Source: Gamsiella multidivaricata
Taxonomy: Eukaryota; Mortierellomycota; Mortierellomycetes; Mortierellales; Mortierellaceae
Length of the DNA stretch: 64,000 bases
Assembly: GCF_025024155.1 (NCBI RefSeq)
Contig: NW_026251710.1
Location: forward strand, 496,001-560,000
Direction of reading: 5' to 3'
Below the pieces are notes generated by a model that was given only the letters and a program-made list of their open reading frames with translations, was not told the DNA's origin and did no database searches. Position 1 is the first letter of the stretch. Every line of letters begins with the position of its first letter. This document shows, piece by piece, positions 1 to 10,174 of the stretch. The translations under genes were made by a program, and so were the position numbers.

Positions 1-2
1 TG

Positions 3-1190
3 ATGGAACTCGGTGCTAAAGTCTGTACTCCTCAGAACCCAAAGTGTGGCGAGTGTCCAGTACAGACAAGCTGCAGGGCATTTGCGGAGGTAATTATTTT
101 TCAATACAGTCTCCCGTTTCTTTTTTTTTTTTTGTTTGCTGACATACGGTAGCATCATAGCAAAATCAAGAGGCTGATCTGGTTCCTTTTTTTTTTTGTG
201 TTTCTAGGCAGTGGACCTCAAGAAGAGCCGGCAGGAGACCATTGGAGCGTCCCAGAAGAGGTCGATCCAACGAGAGGATGATGACTTGACTGATGAGTGC
301 ACATTATGTCTGCCAGAGACCGACGCAGAGGGAAAGGATCAAGGGCTGGTAACGCAATATCCCCGGAAAGCTGCCAAGAAGGCACCCAGGGATGAAGGTA
401 ATTCTACATGTGCGACTTGCACGATTTAGCTACTATTGCCTTGGAGATGTACTAACTCTCACTTTTGTTTTCATTTCAATAAGAATGTGCGGTATCCATA
501 TTGGAGCGCGTAAGAAGCGATAAAGAGTCAGGAGAGTCCAAGTCAGAGTTTTTGCTAGTCAAACGACCTGACAAGGGCCTCTTGGCCGGGATGTGGGAGT
601 TTCCGACCGTGGAACAGGATCAATTGCAGACGGACCACAAGCAAACAGAGCTCTCCACCTACAGCCAACGCTCCGAATCCAGTCGCAGGTATCTGAGCGA
701 GACCCTCAAACTAGACTGGATCAAGGACTGCAAAGACCTTCAAAGGCGGGACCTTGGGAGTGTCCAGCATCTGTTCTCGCATATCCGAAAGGTCTACCAC
801 GTAGAATGGGTCCTTGTCAAGGACGGAGAGGATGTGATCAGGGCAATCAAAGAGACGAACGAGAAGAAGAAAAGTCCAACAAGTCTGGAGACCCAATGGC
901 TTACGGTCCAAGAACTGGAGACGGCTGCGATCCCCACGGGGATCAACAAGACCTTCCAGTTGCTCCAAAAGTACAAGACCGGTGCTGGCAAGAAGGACCT
1001 TGACGATGGCTCCGAAGGAAACAAGCGCAAAAAGACGGGAGGGCCTGAAGGAGGTTTAGGGAAGGACAGGAAGAAGGTTAAGAAGGAGGAGGGGCTTTCG
1101 GACATATCAAAGTTCTTCAAGACACCACCCTCCACAGGCGAATCGCCATTTTGTGCATCAAAGAAGGGGACGACCCCATTTGAAAGATAG
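3..1190 (+). CDS. MUTYH: A/G-specific adenine DNA glycosylase (MutY/MUTYH), C-terminal part
   Basis: This is the 3' end of a base-excision-repair glycosylase that removes adenine mispaired with 8-oxoguanine; the 5' part lies outside the window. Exons by splice sites and phase are 3-89, 208-397 and 484-1190. The first exon holds the complete iron-sulphur loop with the spacing C-x6-C-x2-C-x5-C (residues C8, C15, C18, C24 of the visible part). Exon 3 carries the C-terminal Nudix-like 8-oxoG recognition domain, recognisable by the stretch [18 protein letters not shown]. The tail is Lys-rich and contains LSDISKFF at 1095-1118, a PIP-box-like motif. An AATAAA follows the stop codon directly at 1191. 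The next gene starts only 90 bp downstream on the same strand. Identity is secure from the FeS and Nudix combination; only the truncation limits it. Confidence 0.93.
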
Positions 1191-1196
1191 AATAAA
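1191..1196 (+). terminator. AATAAA polyadenylation signal of the MutY gene
   Basis: An exact AATAAA begins at the base after the TAG stop of the glycosylase gene, implying a very short 3' UTR. The distance to the next start codon is 90 bp, so cleavage must occur inside the promoter or 5' UTR of the downstream gene, or the transcripts overlap. Confidence 0.4.
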
Positions 1197-1280
1197 ATAG
1201 GGCAATAAATTATGGCAAAGAAAAAAGATCTGCAAGCACACTTCACTTACACCTTCCCTTCGCGCTTCAGAATCACCACC

Positions 1281-2321
1281 ATGGTAATCGACCGAGCATC
1301 CCAACAACGTCCAACCCCTAGTTCGCGAACCCTAGCCCTTAAAAACAAAGAACCGCCGAGTCTGAACCATCGCGTTTCTTTTTTTTTTTTAAATTCTCCA
1401 TTCCAAATGTTCATAGCCCATCCTTGCACTTGAGATCAAGGCCTCGCTCGAGAACATCACCAACCTGGTCCCTGCTGATGCCGACCATACCTGGCACTTC
1501 AAGATCCAGTGCACAAAGTGCCGTGAGATCGATTCTAATTATATCACTATGAATGCCATCGTAAGAGAGAAAAAAAAAAAAAAGCACAGGGTTCAAATGC
1601 AAGATCGTATCTTATTCTATGATCGTCCAACTTTGCTGACATGGACTCTTTTTTTCTTTTTCTTTTTCTTATCTCCCTGGAACTTAGGAAAAGGCTGAGA
1701 TGGGATCTGGACGTGGCGAGGCCAATCTGGTTATGAAGTGCAAATTCTGCAAGTGCGAGAGTTCTGCCGGTAAAGGCACCTTCAACCCCCCACTTTTCCT
1801 CTCTCTCTCCATTGAAACTACATCAATCCCCCCCACACACGCTCGAAATGACTTGAAGAATAACCCAGGAAACTCACCTCCGCGTTCCTTGACAACCCAA
1901 TGTGCTAGATTTCGTCTCAAAGCCCGTGCCCTATACATTGGAGAAGAGCGAAAAATTCGCGCCCATCGTCACGATCGAATGCCGTGGATTGGAACTGGTC
2001 GGATTCGAGCCAAGGGACGGATGGAAGGCCGAGGGCGCAGAGTCAGGAACTGTGTTTGATGAGATCGATTTCACGGAGGGTGACTGGGGCGATTACGATG
2101 AGAAGGTATGGGGGGAGGTTCGAGAGTTTCTTTGGGAGAAGAAGAAGGAAATGAAAAGAAAAGCGCTGCTTGATACGCGTAACAGTTGTGAGCTGTAGGG
2201 AAGATGAGAGTCGATCGAGTAGATATTGACGTTGAATCTTTTTTTTTTCTTTATTGTTTTTTAGTCCGAGTTGCCCGTTGCCATCTCCAGCATCGAGGCC
2301 CGATTCGTCAAGACCAAGTAG
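1281..2321 (+). CDS. CXXC zinc-binding protein (CZIB / C1orf123, DUF866 family)
   Basis: Five coding exons are read as 1281-1283, 1417-1560, 1688-1769, 1909-2105 and 2265-2321, giving 160 residues, the usual length of this eukaryotic family. Two CxxC pairs (CTKC in exon 2, CKFC in exon 3) should form the zinc site. Exon 2 begins PILALEIKASLENITNL, the typical family N-terminus just after Met, and the C-terminus ends SIEARFVKTK. The start is an ATG in a strong context (accaccATGg) immediately followed by a GT donor, so the first coding exon would be the ATG alone. Introns are 133, 127, 139 and 159 bp. The molecular role of the family is poorly known; a small soluble zinc protein is all I infer. 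The family call is firm; the ATG-only exon rests on phase, length and context. Confidence 0.85.
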
Positions 2322-3402
2322 AGAAAAAAAACACCTCCCTAGGAGTGCACCTGTTCGTTAATAAAGGAACCCAAGAGCTTGCGATACATTTCCGATGGGA
2401 TGCACACTACACATAATCGCACATGAACGTTTGTGGCCTCAAACGGGCGATCCATGGTTCGCTGGATATATGATGGCCCACCCTTTTTTTGTGCCACATT
2501 TTGATGCGTCCCCCCCCCCTCTCCCTCCCCCTTTTGTAAAAACACGGTGGTATCCGTAGGCGGATATAACATGTATATATATCGCCACGCCACGACGCGA
2601 CTTGATGGTAAAACACCCTCGTTCATAACATCGACTTTGGTGATATCTTCCGCATCAAAGTCACTGCCTCCCAATCGACCATCTCGACGGTAGTGCCTGC
2701 CTAAGCTCACTCCGTGCTCTGCAGCGCGTTCTACAAAACACTCTGCCCCTACCATTTCAACCATTCCTTGGGGGAAAAAACTATCCCGGACAATTTTGCG
2801 TCCTACATGGGGGGGGGAGGGTCATTTTTCCACATCAGGATCCGCTCCTACTAACCGAACTCTTTTCCCCTCAAATCCTTCCCCCCCCCGAATCCTCTGT
2901 CGATTATACCTTTGTCCCTCAAAACGCGAAACTAAAACTCTTGTTCTGAACACCCACACGCGTCTTTAGCGGGGATTGTCAACACAGGCAGCATCGATGA
3001 ATGTTAGCGCTAGTCAACAAAAAAGAAAAACAGAAACATTCGTGCAGAGGGATCCAAGACCGTGTTTTTTGGGGGGGGGACACCTTTTGCCTGTTTTGAA
3101 CAAAGAACGGGGTGGGGAGGTGGGCGCTTTGCTGCTGTTTATCCCCCCCGCTGACATTGATAAACGAACATTGACCCGGATTTTTTTTTTTATCTTTTTC
3201 AAAGAATCTATTTCTTTTATTGGTCGTGATGCTGGGGCATGGAGTGGGCATATATTTTGTTCTGCAGTGATGCACTGTCTTTTTTCTTTCTTTCTTTCTT
3301 TTTATGTAATCACACGAAGATGAGGGATGGGGAGAAGGATGACAAAGTAGTAAGGAGATCGACAAAAAAAAAAATAAAAAAAAGGGAAGAAAAAAGAGTA
3401 AT
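2322..3402. other. Convergent 3' intergenic region
   Basis: This lies between two convergent genes. It holds several C/G homopolymer runs (around 2506-2518, 2807-2819, 2880-2890, 3071-3079) and T/A runs. Open frames here are low-complexity or antisense and have no recognisable domain. I see no RNA gene. Confidence 0.6.
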
Positions 3403-5642
3403 TTAGAAGCGGTTCCAGGACATGTTGCCGCGGACGCGAGCATAATCGGGCAAGCACTCGATAGGACCAATGCCGACCATGGCGACCTCACGGTCCCAGA
3501 GGTACTGGGAAGCCACGCGGTGCACATCCGCAGCCGTGATCTTGTTGATCAGCTTCTCGACCTCCTGGGGCGAGGTGCGCTTGCCGGTCGTGACCAACTG
3601 GCGACCGATATCCTCAGCAATGGCGGTCGTTCCGTCCAAGGAAAGGAGAAGCGACGACTTGAGCTGCTGCTTGGCACGCTCGACCTCAGCGGTGGTGACC
3701 GAGGTGGTCAAGCGAGCCCACTCCTTCTGCGCAAAGTGGACCAAATCGTCCTGCTGATCCTTGTTCTCGGTGATGAAGTAGATTCCAAAGAGACCAGTGT
3801 CGGTGTACGAAGTGTTGAAGGACATGAACGAGTTCGCCAACTTGTACTTGTGGACAAGGCCCGAGAGTCTAGACGAGGCGTCAGCAGAGGCGCCGAGGGA
3901 GCGGTCCCAGGTACCGATGATCGACTGCATCACAAGCATGGTATAGTAGTCAGGCGAGGTCCAGCCGCAGCCCTCGACAGCGATAGCAATGTGGGCCTGG
4001 GGCATGAGGTCGTCCTGAAGACGGATCTCCGATCCAGTGAAGTTGGGAGGGAAGGAATAGGTCTTGCCCAAACCAGCGGGGTGGGGAGAGACGGGGAGCT
4101 TGTTGAAGTGCTGCTCAGCCAACTGGACCAAGGCATCGTGGTCGACACCACCGGCACCGACAAGGACCATGCGGTCAGCAGTGTAGTTGGTCTTGATGTA
4201 GTTGGCGAGGTCGTCGCGGGTCAATGACTTGATGTTCTCCTTGGGTCCCAAGATAGTGCGTCCGAGGGCCTCACCTAAAAAATCCGCAAGAAAACAAATG
4301 TCATGAAGTATGAGAAGATTGTGTAGAGATAACGATGGCGTCCGAGCTGCGTCGTTGTTTGAACAAGAAAACCGTACCCTGGAAGGCAGTGGCGTGCAAA
4401 TGATCAAAGACGACCTCCTCCATCTGCTTGTCGACCTCCTGCTGCTCGCGAAGGATAACATCGCGCTCACGCTCGATGGCTTCGCCGTTCAAGGTCGAGT
4501 TCTGAAGGATGTCGGAGATGATTTCGACGGACTTTGAGATGTCAGTCTTGAGGGATTTGGCGTAGTAGACAGTCTGCTCGCGGGAGGTGTAGGCGTTCAA
4601 GTGGGCGCCCATGTTCTCAATCTGGATCTCGAGATCGTGCTGGCCACGGGTAGCGGTACCCTAATTGCACAACCAAGGGAAGAAAATGGTGGGAAACGCT
4701 ATTGTTAGATTAGTTGATTCATGCGCACTTGATCCTGGTATAACCTGCCACCTGTCAATGGATCCCTGACGAAAATGAGGAAACGCGTTTTCCAATGACC
4801 TCTCCAAATATCCAGGGTTACGTTTCGGGCATTCCTAGAGACCTTGCCCTCAGGGGACAATCGCGTCGTCAATCTACGATGTGCTGCTGTTTCCATCTCC
4901 ATGTAGATATCCTGTCCTGAAAGGTCGGACCCCAAATGCTGCAGCGTCGCGATCCGTGCTATGCGGTTCTTTACCTTAAAGGCCATATGCTCCAAAAAGT
5001 GGGCAGCGCCGTTGTTCTTGGCATTCTCAGCGCGGGAACCAGCATCAATGAAGACACCGACGGTAGCGGTCTGGGCCGAGGGGTTGGACTCTGTGGCGAC
5101 AGTCAAGCCGTTCTTGAGCGCGGTAATACGGGTGCCAGAGACGTGGGTGGCAGCAGCAGTGGCAAGAGGACGAACAGCCTGAGGTGAACAAAAGAAACGC
5201 GAACAAAAGCATTAGCATCGCTACGCTTCGTATCCACTCTAGAAGCAGATAGATCGACTCGAATTTCGGCGCTTAATTCGGTGTGATGTTCCGAGTCAAA
5301 TGCGTCCGCAAATCTTGAGTAAAAAAAAGTCGTGATAGCTGGCAAAGGCTGATTGCGCGCTGATCAGCACAATCTTGTTGATGGATGTTAAACGTTTCGC
5401 TCGCGGAAATCAGATCCGCTGCTGGAAGAAATTAGCTCGCGATCTGATCATGAACCCATGTTGTCGTGTCCTGTTTTCCTGTTTGCACGAATCCCGTAAG
5501 GTCCGGAACATATTCGTATGACGAGAGAGGCGTCTCACTTCGAACGGGGATGTATATGTTGTTGTTGATCGTTCGTCTTTACCTGGCGAGCCAGGCTGAA
5601 GCGGCCAGCCCTGAAGGCGGTGGACAGGAGAGCTGATGCCAT
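3403..5642 (-). CDS. MAS1: Mitochondrial processing peptidase beta subunit (MPP-beta)
   Basis: Catalytic M16 metallopeptidase subunit that removes matrix-targeting presequences from imported mitochondrial precursors. Minus-strand exons are 5583-5642, 4975-5178, 4378-4660 and 3403-4274 (introns 404, 314 and 103 bp), giving 472 residues, normal for the family. Exon 1 is an amphipathic Ser/Ala/Arg presequence ([20 protein letters not shown]). Exon 2 ends with the inverted zinc site HFLEH (residues 80-84), and the third metal ligand is expected in the acidic segment before DVILREQQE in exon 3. The Gly-rich family loop and the C-terminal half (for example [16 protein letters not shown]) are intact. 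It faces the SDH4 gene head to head with 297 bp between the start codons. Closely related UQCR core-1 proteins often lose the zinc motif; here it is complete, supporting MPP-beta. Confidence 0.95.
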
Positions 5643-5939
5643 GGTTGGGAAAGGGGTATGGGGGAAAAGGAAGCAGAGGGATGGATGGGTTTTTTGGTTG
5701 TTGGTGTCGAATCGCCGATCAATAGACTCTCCGGAGGGGGGTGCCACAGAGGCACGTACAGAGGGGGGGCTGATTAAGGGGACAGTGATTTTACGTGACA
5801 AAGGCTCGGAAAACCCTCGGGGCAAATCCGAAGAAGAGCACACACACACACGCACACATTCACGTTCGTCCATCCCCATCCTCCTGCCCTTACTTCCGCA
5901 CCCCACCCCACTCCACTCCACCCTCACTCCATCCCCACA
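5643..5939. promoter_or_regulatory. Shared bidirectional promoter of MPP-beta and SDH4
   Basis: These 297 bp separate the ATGs of two divergent genes for mitochondrial proteins. The SDH4-proximal side is C-rich with CCACTCCA-type repeats (about 5895-5935) and a CA run near 5840-5855. A TTACGTGAC element lies near 5792-5800. I see no TATA box on either side. Confidence 0.55.
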
Positions 5940-7039
5940 ATGGCCCTCAGACTCACTGCCTCGCCCATCAGCCGCGCTGCCCCTGCTCTTCGCTTGGCCG
6001 CTGCCATGCGCTCGTCCTCGGGCGTGAACACCCGTGTTTACTTCCATGCCTGTAAATATACCACCTCGCCACTCCATACATATTCATCCCAAAGCATCTT
6101 CCTGGGCACGTCCGCAAGCTCGTCATCAGCACTCTCTGGGCACGATCTACATCCCGGTGGACCATTCATTCTCTCAACACGCGGAATGTCTGGCTTCCGA
6201 AGCGACAGCAGGATCTCACCGCGGAAAAGCACGCGAGTGTCCTTAATTTTATCTATAACCACGGAGGAAAATAATAACAACAACAAAGAGCACTACCTTG
6301 CAGCATCCGAAAGGGGCATATTGCGGGGATGGTGTCGCTATCGCTTTAAAGTAGCGATCGATGCTTGATCTGGAATGTCGCCGCTGAGATCCTGTCTCTG
6401 ACTGGGACATCAGCAACCCTGCTTTGACTTGATTTACATTGGAATCCGACTTTGATTCGCTCTTCGGCAACCCAGAAATAGAGTCCCATAGGAACTTGCT
6501 GCCTGCTGTCCCCTCGTCATATGCACTTCTTGTCCAACACACCTTAATTTCTCTCACTTCCGCCCTGGATGCCCTGGTTACTCCCGATAACTGATGATCA
6601 TTTTGCTACTGTGCCAACAACCTTCATCATAGCTCGCACTGCTGCTGCCACTGGCCAGACCTCTGGCGATGTCACTGATGTCTACAAGCCTGTCGTTTAC
6701 AAGATCCCTGCCCCTAACCAGATGCACGGATCCTACCACTGGGACTTTGAGCGTCTGCTGTCGGTCGCGTTGGTCCCTCTGTTTGCTGCCTCGGCCATCA
6801 GTGGAGCCCACCCTATTACGGACGGTCTCTTGGGAGTTGTTGTGCCCATTCACGCCCACATTGGTTTCGATGCCATGGTGACTGACTACCTCCACCCCGG
6901 CAAGGTCGGCGTGCTTGGCAACAAGTCCATCAACTGGGCTCTTCGCGGCGCGACTGTGTTGGTCCTGGTCGGATGCTACCAGTTCAACACCTCGGATATT
7001 GGATTGACCGAGTTGGTCAAGAAGGCCTGGGAGGCATAA
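5940..7039 (+). CDS. SDH4: Succinate dehydrogenase membrane anchor subunit (CybS/SDH4)
   Basis: Small membrane anchor of respiratory complex II in the inner mitochondrial membrane, holding part of the quinone/haem site. Two exons, 5940-6051 and 6633-7039, give 172 residues. Exon 1 is an Arg/Ser/Ala mitochondrial presequence. Exon 2 contains the CybS core: GSYHWDFERLLSVALVPL opens the first membrane helix, HAHIGFDAMVTDYLHP carries the conserved His and Asp-Tyr pair, and a last helix (WALRGATVLVLVGCYQF) follows. The single intron is 581 bp, much longer than neighbouring introns. A 28-29 nt A-run lies about 55 bp after the stop. The downstream part is certain; a small extra exon inside the long intron cannot be excluded. 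Confidence 0.88.
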
Positions 7040-7090
7040 GCTGTTGAAGGAGAAGACGAAAAAAGCAGACAGAGAACGGATGAAATAATA

Positions 7091-7127
<37 letters not shown>

Positions 7128-8235
7128 TTGGGAGTTTTGTTCAAACATCACCATGATCATCTTGACAATTGTTTGGCTTCATATCAGTTTAGCTCTGTCT
7201 GGGTCGTGATTGACACTTGGATCTCTTTTGTCAATTCGCGTAAGACCGCTGGATTACATACGTCCTAGTGGGATACAGTTTTTTTTGGCTTTAGACATTC
7301 CGCTTTGCGAGGATCTAGTTTGCGGATACACAGAATGAGAACCAACGAATCCCTATCCTGCAAAACAAGTTTACCCATGAAGTCGTCCTTCCCTTTTTCC
7401 CTCTTCAAGCTCGAACAACAACCACAGGACATGACCAGGCCTGACCAGATACTTCCACGAAAGGCAGGAAATGGGATGGAGAACGAACACATTCCTCTTG
7501 CCTGTTTTCTTTTTCGACTCTCTGTCTCTCTAGACATTCTGGATATCTAGACAAGACAGTCTGCCTCCCTGCATTCTTCTATGGAAAGTGTCAATGAGTT
7601 TTTTGTTGCGGGGATTGTGTACAACAGCATACATCTTGACAAGCCCTTTGTCGATTAGTCTATAGAAAGAGGGGTTTTTTTCCTCTCCTCCTGACACACT
7701 GGAAATGCTGCACGGTGCACAGTGGTCGGGGTGATCAACCGGGATTGGGTGTTTTGTGCGCAGCTGTAGGCAAAGAGACAATCGCCAGACCGCTACTTTC
7801 TGCAGAGACGGGCAGAAGAGACGGGGGGGATGATGACTGGGAGGGCTGCATTGGTTGCGCTGACACGCACAAGGCCTCCTTACAGTATGGAGGAAGGTAG
7901 AAAAAAGAGAAAGTAGAAAAAAAAGGGTTTCTTTTCAAGACCCCGCCATTGCAATTGAGCGCTATTTGGTTTATCCTCCTCTCCGGTTGCGAATATATCC
8001 GAGGGAGCGTGTCTGCGACTGAATTGGGCTGGATATAGACTAGCAGCCGTCATATGTGCCTCTCTGCTTAGACAACGCTAGTCCCGCAATAGGGGACAGC
8101 TTGCATTTTCCATTTGGTCGGGTGTGGGTGCGGGTGCGGGTGCGTCATATTGGCTCGAGAGTACCGCCCGCATGTCTGCGCATGGCTGAAGTCAGTCCTT
8201 CGTTGGTCGAAGCCAGGGACCGCTCATTCACTGGA

Positions 8236-8243
8236 TATATAAA
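8236..8243 (+). promoter_or_regulatory. TATA box (TATATAAA) of the first RCR-like gene
   Basis: TATATAAA lies 327 bp before the chosen ATG at 8570. The expected start site about 30 bp downstream coincides with the beginning of a pyrimidine (CT) tract, a common arrangement in fungal promoters. Confidence 0.5.
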
Positions 8244-8280
8244 GCGCTGTCCATCCCGCCTTTTTTTTCCTCTTTTCACC

Positions 8281-8314
8281 TCCCTCTCTCTCTTTCCATC
8301 TCTCTCTCTCTCTT

Positions 8315-8346
<32 letters not shown>
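8281..8346. repeat. CT dinucleotide microsatellite in the 5' leader
   Basis: A long run of CT repeats, interrupted by TTCCAT, lies just after the TATA box and is probably transcribed as part of the leader. Confidence 0.8.
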
Positions 8347-8569
8347 CCCGCTTCCTAATGTCCTGCTGCTGCCGCTGCTGCTCCTTATCTTCACTTAGCA
8401 CAGCGCCGCTCCTCTCCTCCATACACCCTCTTTGCCGTCCTCACCGTCTTTCAAGGACAGACTCTCTCGCACATACCCCTCGCAGAGTGTGATATGCACA
8501 TTGATCGTCCGCTTCTTATCTCTCTCTCTCCTCCAATCCATACCCGGCAAACAATTGCCTGCACACACC

Positions 8570-10174
8570 ATGTCGACCACTACACCCCCATATCCCACCA
8601 CCACCACCACGGCAGCACCCTCTGCTTCAAACTCAATAGCGCCGCCCAATTCCACCTCCACTTTCACCACCTATACCCCCACAACCGCTCTTCTGTCGCC
8701 CTCTGCTACACCTAGCAACAGCCACAACAACGGATCAGATGGATCGAATGGCTCCTTCAACAACCCGAACACCACTGGATTCAACGGCGGATTGCCTATC
8801 CAGTCGGTCTTCTACGTCATTGCCTTCCTTGGGCTGATGATGGCCATCTTCTATACCATCTATATCGCCCGCCGAAACCGTCGCCGTCGTCGTGCCGCCC
8901 GCGCCGCGAGGAATGACAATGATCCTGAGATGGGCGAGCGTAGGATCACAAGCACATGGCGCTCAGATGCCAACGATGAAGGCAAGTACCCATCCACATG
9001 GCCGTTTTTTATATGGCTGTCGGACCCGCTCTTCCATAGTTACATCATCCTATTCCTAGTCTCGGCCTATACTGTGTATCGCGTCTCACAAGAGAAGAGA
9101 TATACAAATATGACGATGACGGTGGCTCTGGATCAAACTGTGAGCAATGTATCTGAATATATATATCCAGATCCTAACCGCTTCTTTTCTACAATGGATG
9201 GGACCCGAATAGCAAGCCCTCCCCAGTACATGTCGTACATGTTGGACCAGCCCGTCCTCGACCCAGAGTCCGTGGTCGTGTATCCGGACCCTGTCCACTT
9301 TGGAACCGCACAGCAGGGTCTGATCCAGCACATAGCTCTTCTGGGGCAGCATCAACAGGAGTGCGACCTTTCATCACAGGACAATGACTTGACCCGCCCC
9401 ATCGTCACCACCACAACCACGACTACAACAACCACAACGTTGACCACGGCCCTGTCTCCTCCTCCACGCTCGTTCGCGCCGATTGTTTCCTCCGCAGCAG
9501 CGCAGCAGTCTTCTGCAGACAGGTGCGATGTTAATCAACTTATCACGGAAGAAGTCTCAACCCCAGCTGTCTCAACCCCACAAGACCCAGAGTCATCAAC
9601 ACCAACATCAACATCAACAACAACCTCGCCGACCTCGTCTGGACTTGCGTTCTTGGGCGGAAGACATCTATCGATTCTGCGTATGGGACTCACGAACTAC
9701 AGCCGTGGTCATCACAACAGTAACCGCAATTCCCAGGTCTCCCATCGCACTAGTCGTTCTTCGCCACCGTCTTCCAGCAATCCATCTCCGACAGCCTCCA
9801 GATCTGCGTCCCCTCATCGCGGCAGCAACAGCAACAGCAACAGCAATCGGAACTCCGACGTCCCGACTGTTTCGTTCGCAAGGCCCGATTTGGACTCTAG
9901 TGCCAACCGCGACGACAACAGCAACAGCAGCAGCAGCAGCAGTGGTACTGGTAATGGCGAGAACAACCGCTTTTGTGAGAGCATTGTCAGCATCGACACT
10001 GTCGGCAGCAGCAGCGCGATGACGGAGCGGAGCGAGAGCAGCCGGTCGGGTTTGGTGATGCCTCCGGGACTATACCGCCACAGGAGTACGGGTCCACCAC
10101 CGTATATCCCCCTGTCACCCGAGGCGGCCCCGCCACTGCCTCCGTCCTACAACGCGGTTGCGTCTGACATCTAA
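8570..10174 (+). CDS. Single-pass membrane protein with C-terminal PPxY motifs (RCR-like, paralogue 1)
   Basis: Likely a type I/III membrane protein that recruits a Nedd4/Rsp5-type WW-domain ubiquitin ligase, like yeast Rcr1/Rcr2. The N-terminus is Ser/Thr/Pro/Asn-rich (residues 1-75), followed by a membrane helix (about 76-99) and a stop-transfer block RRNRRRRRAARAAR. The C-terminus ends with two PPxY motifs, PPPYIPLSP and LPPSYN. The reading frame is open throughout, but by analogy with the downstream paralogue I place a phase-1 intron at 8982-9212 with a GC donor (AG|GCAAGT). It joins SDANDE to ASPPQYMSYMLDQPVLD and gives 457 residues. If unspliced, a 231-nt in-frame insert would add 77 residues containing a hydrophobic stretch. 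The ATG at 8570 is chosen because it heads the Ser/Thr region and follows the leader. The Rsp5 link is inferred from motifs. Confidence 0.75.
   Translation: MSTTTPPYPTTTTTAAPSASNSIAPPNSTSTFTTYTPTTALLSPSATPSNSHNNGSDGSNGSFNNPNTTGFNGGLPIQSVFYVIAFLGLMMAIFYTIYIARRNRRRRRAARAARNDNDPEMGERRITSTWRSDANDEGKYPSTWPFFIWLSDPLFHSYIILFLVSAYTVYRVSQEKRYTNMTMTVALDQTVSNVSEYIYPDPNRFFSTMDGTRIASPPQYMSYMLDQPVLDPESVVVYPDPVHFGTAQQGLIQHIALLGQHQQECDLSSQDNDLTRPIVTTTTTTTTTTTLTTALSPPPRSFAPIVSSAAAQQSSADRCDVNQLITEEVSTPAVSTPQDPESSTPTSTSTTTSPTSSGLAFLGGRHLSILRMGLTNYSRGHHNSNRNSQVSHRTSRSSPPSSSNPSPTASRSASPHRGSNSNSNSNRNSDVPTVSFARPDLDSSANRDDNSNSSSSSSGTGNGENNRFCESIVSIDTVGSSSAMTERSESSRSGLVMPPGLYRHRSTGPPPYIPLSPEAAPPLPPSYNAVASDI

Larger units (their letters stand above)
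7040..8569. other. Intergenic region and promoter of the RCR-like gene
   Basis: A poly-A tract at about 7095-7123 follows SDH4. The rest shows no convincing gene on either strand. The right part is the promoter and leader of the next gene, with a TATATAAA and a long CT-rich tract. Confidence 0.6.

Noticed and set aside
2979..3527. Minus-strand 182-residue open frame
   Set aside because: It overlaps the last exon of MPP-beta in another frame and consists largely of homopolymer-derived Lys/Phe/Pro; no domain.
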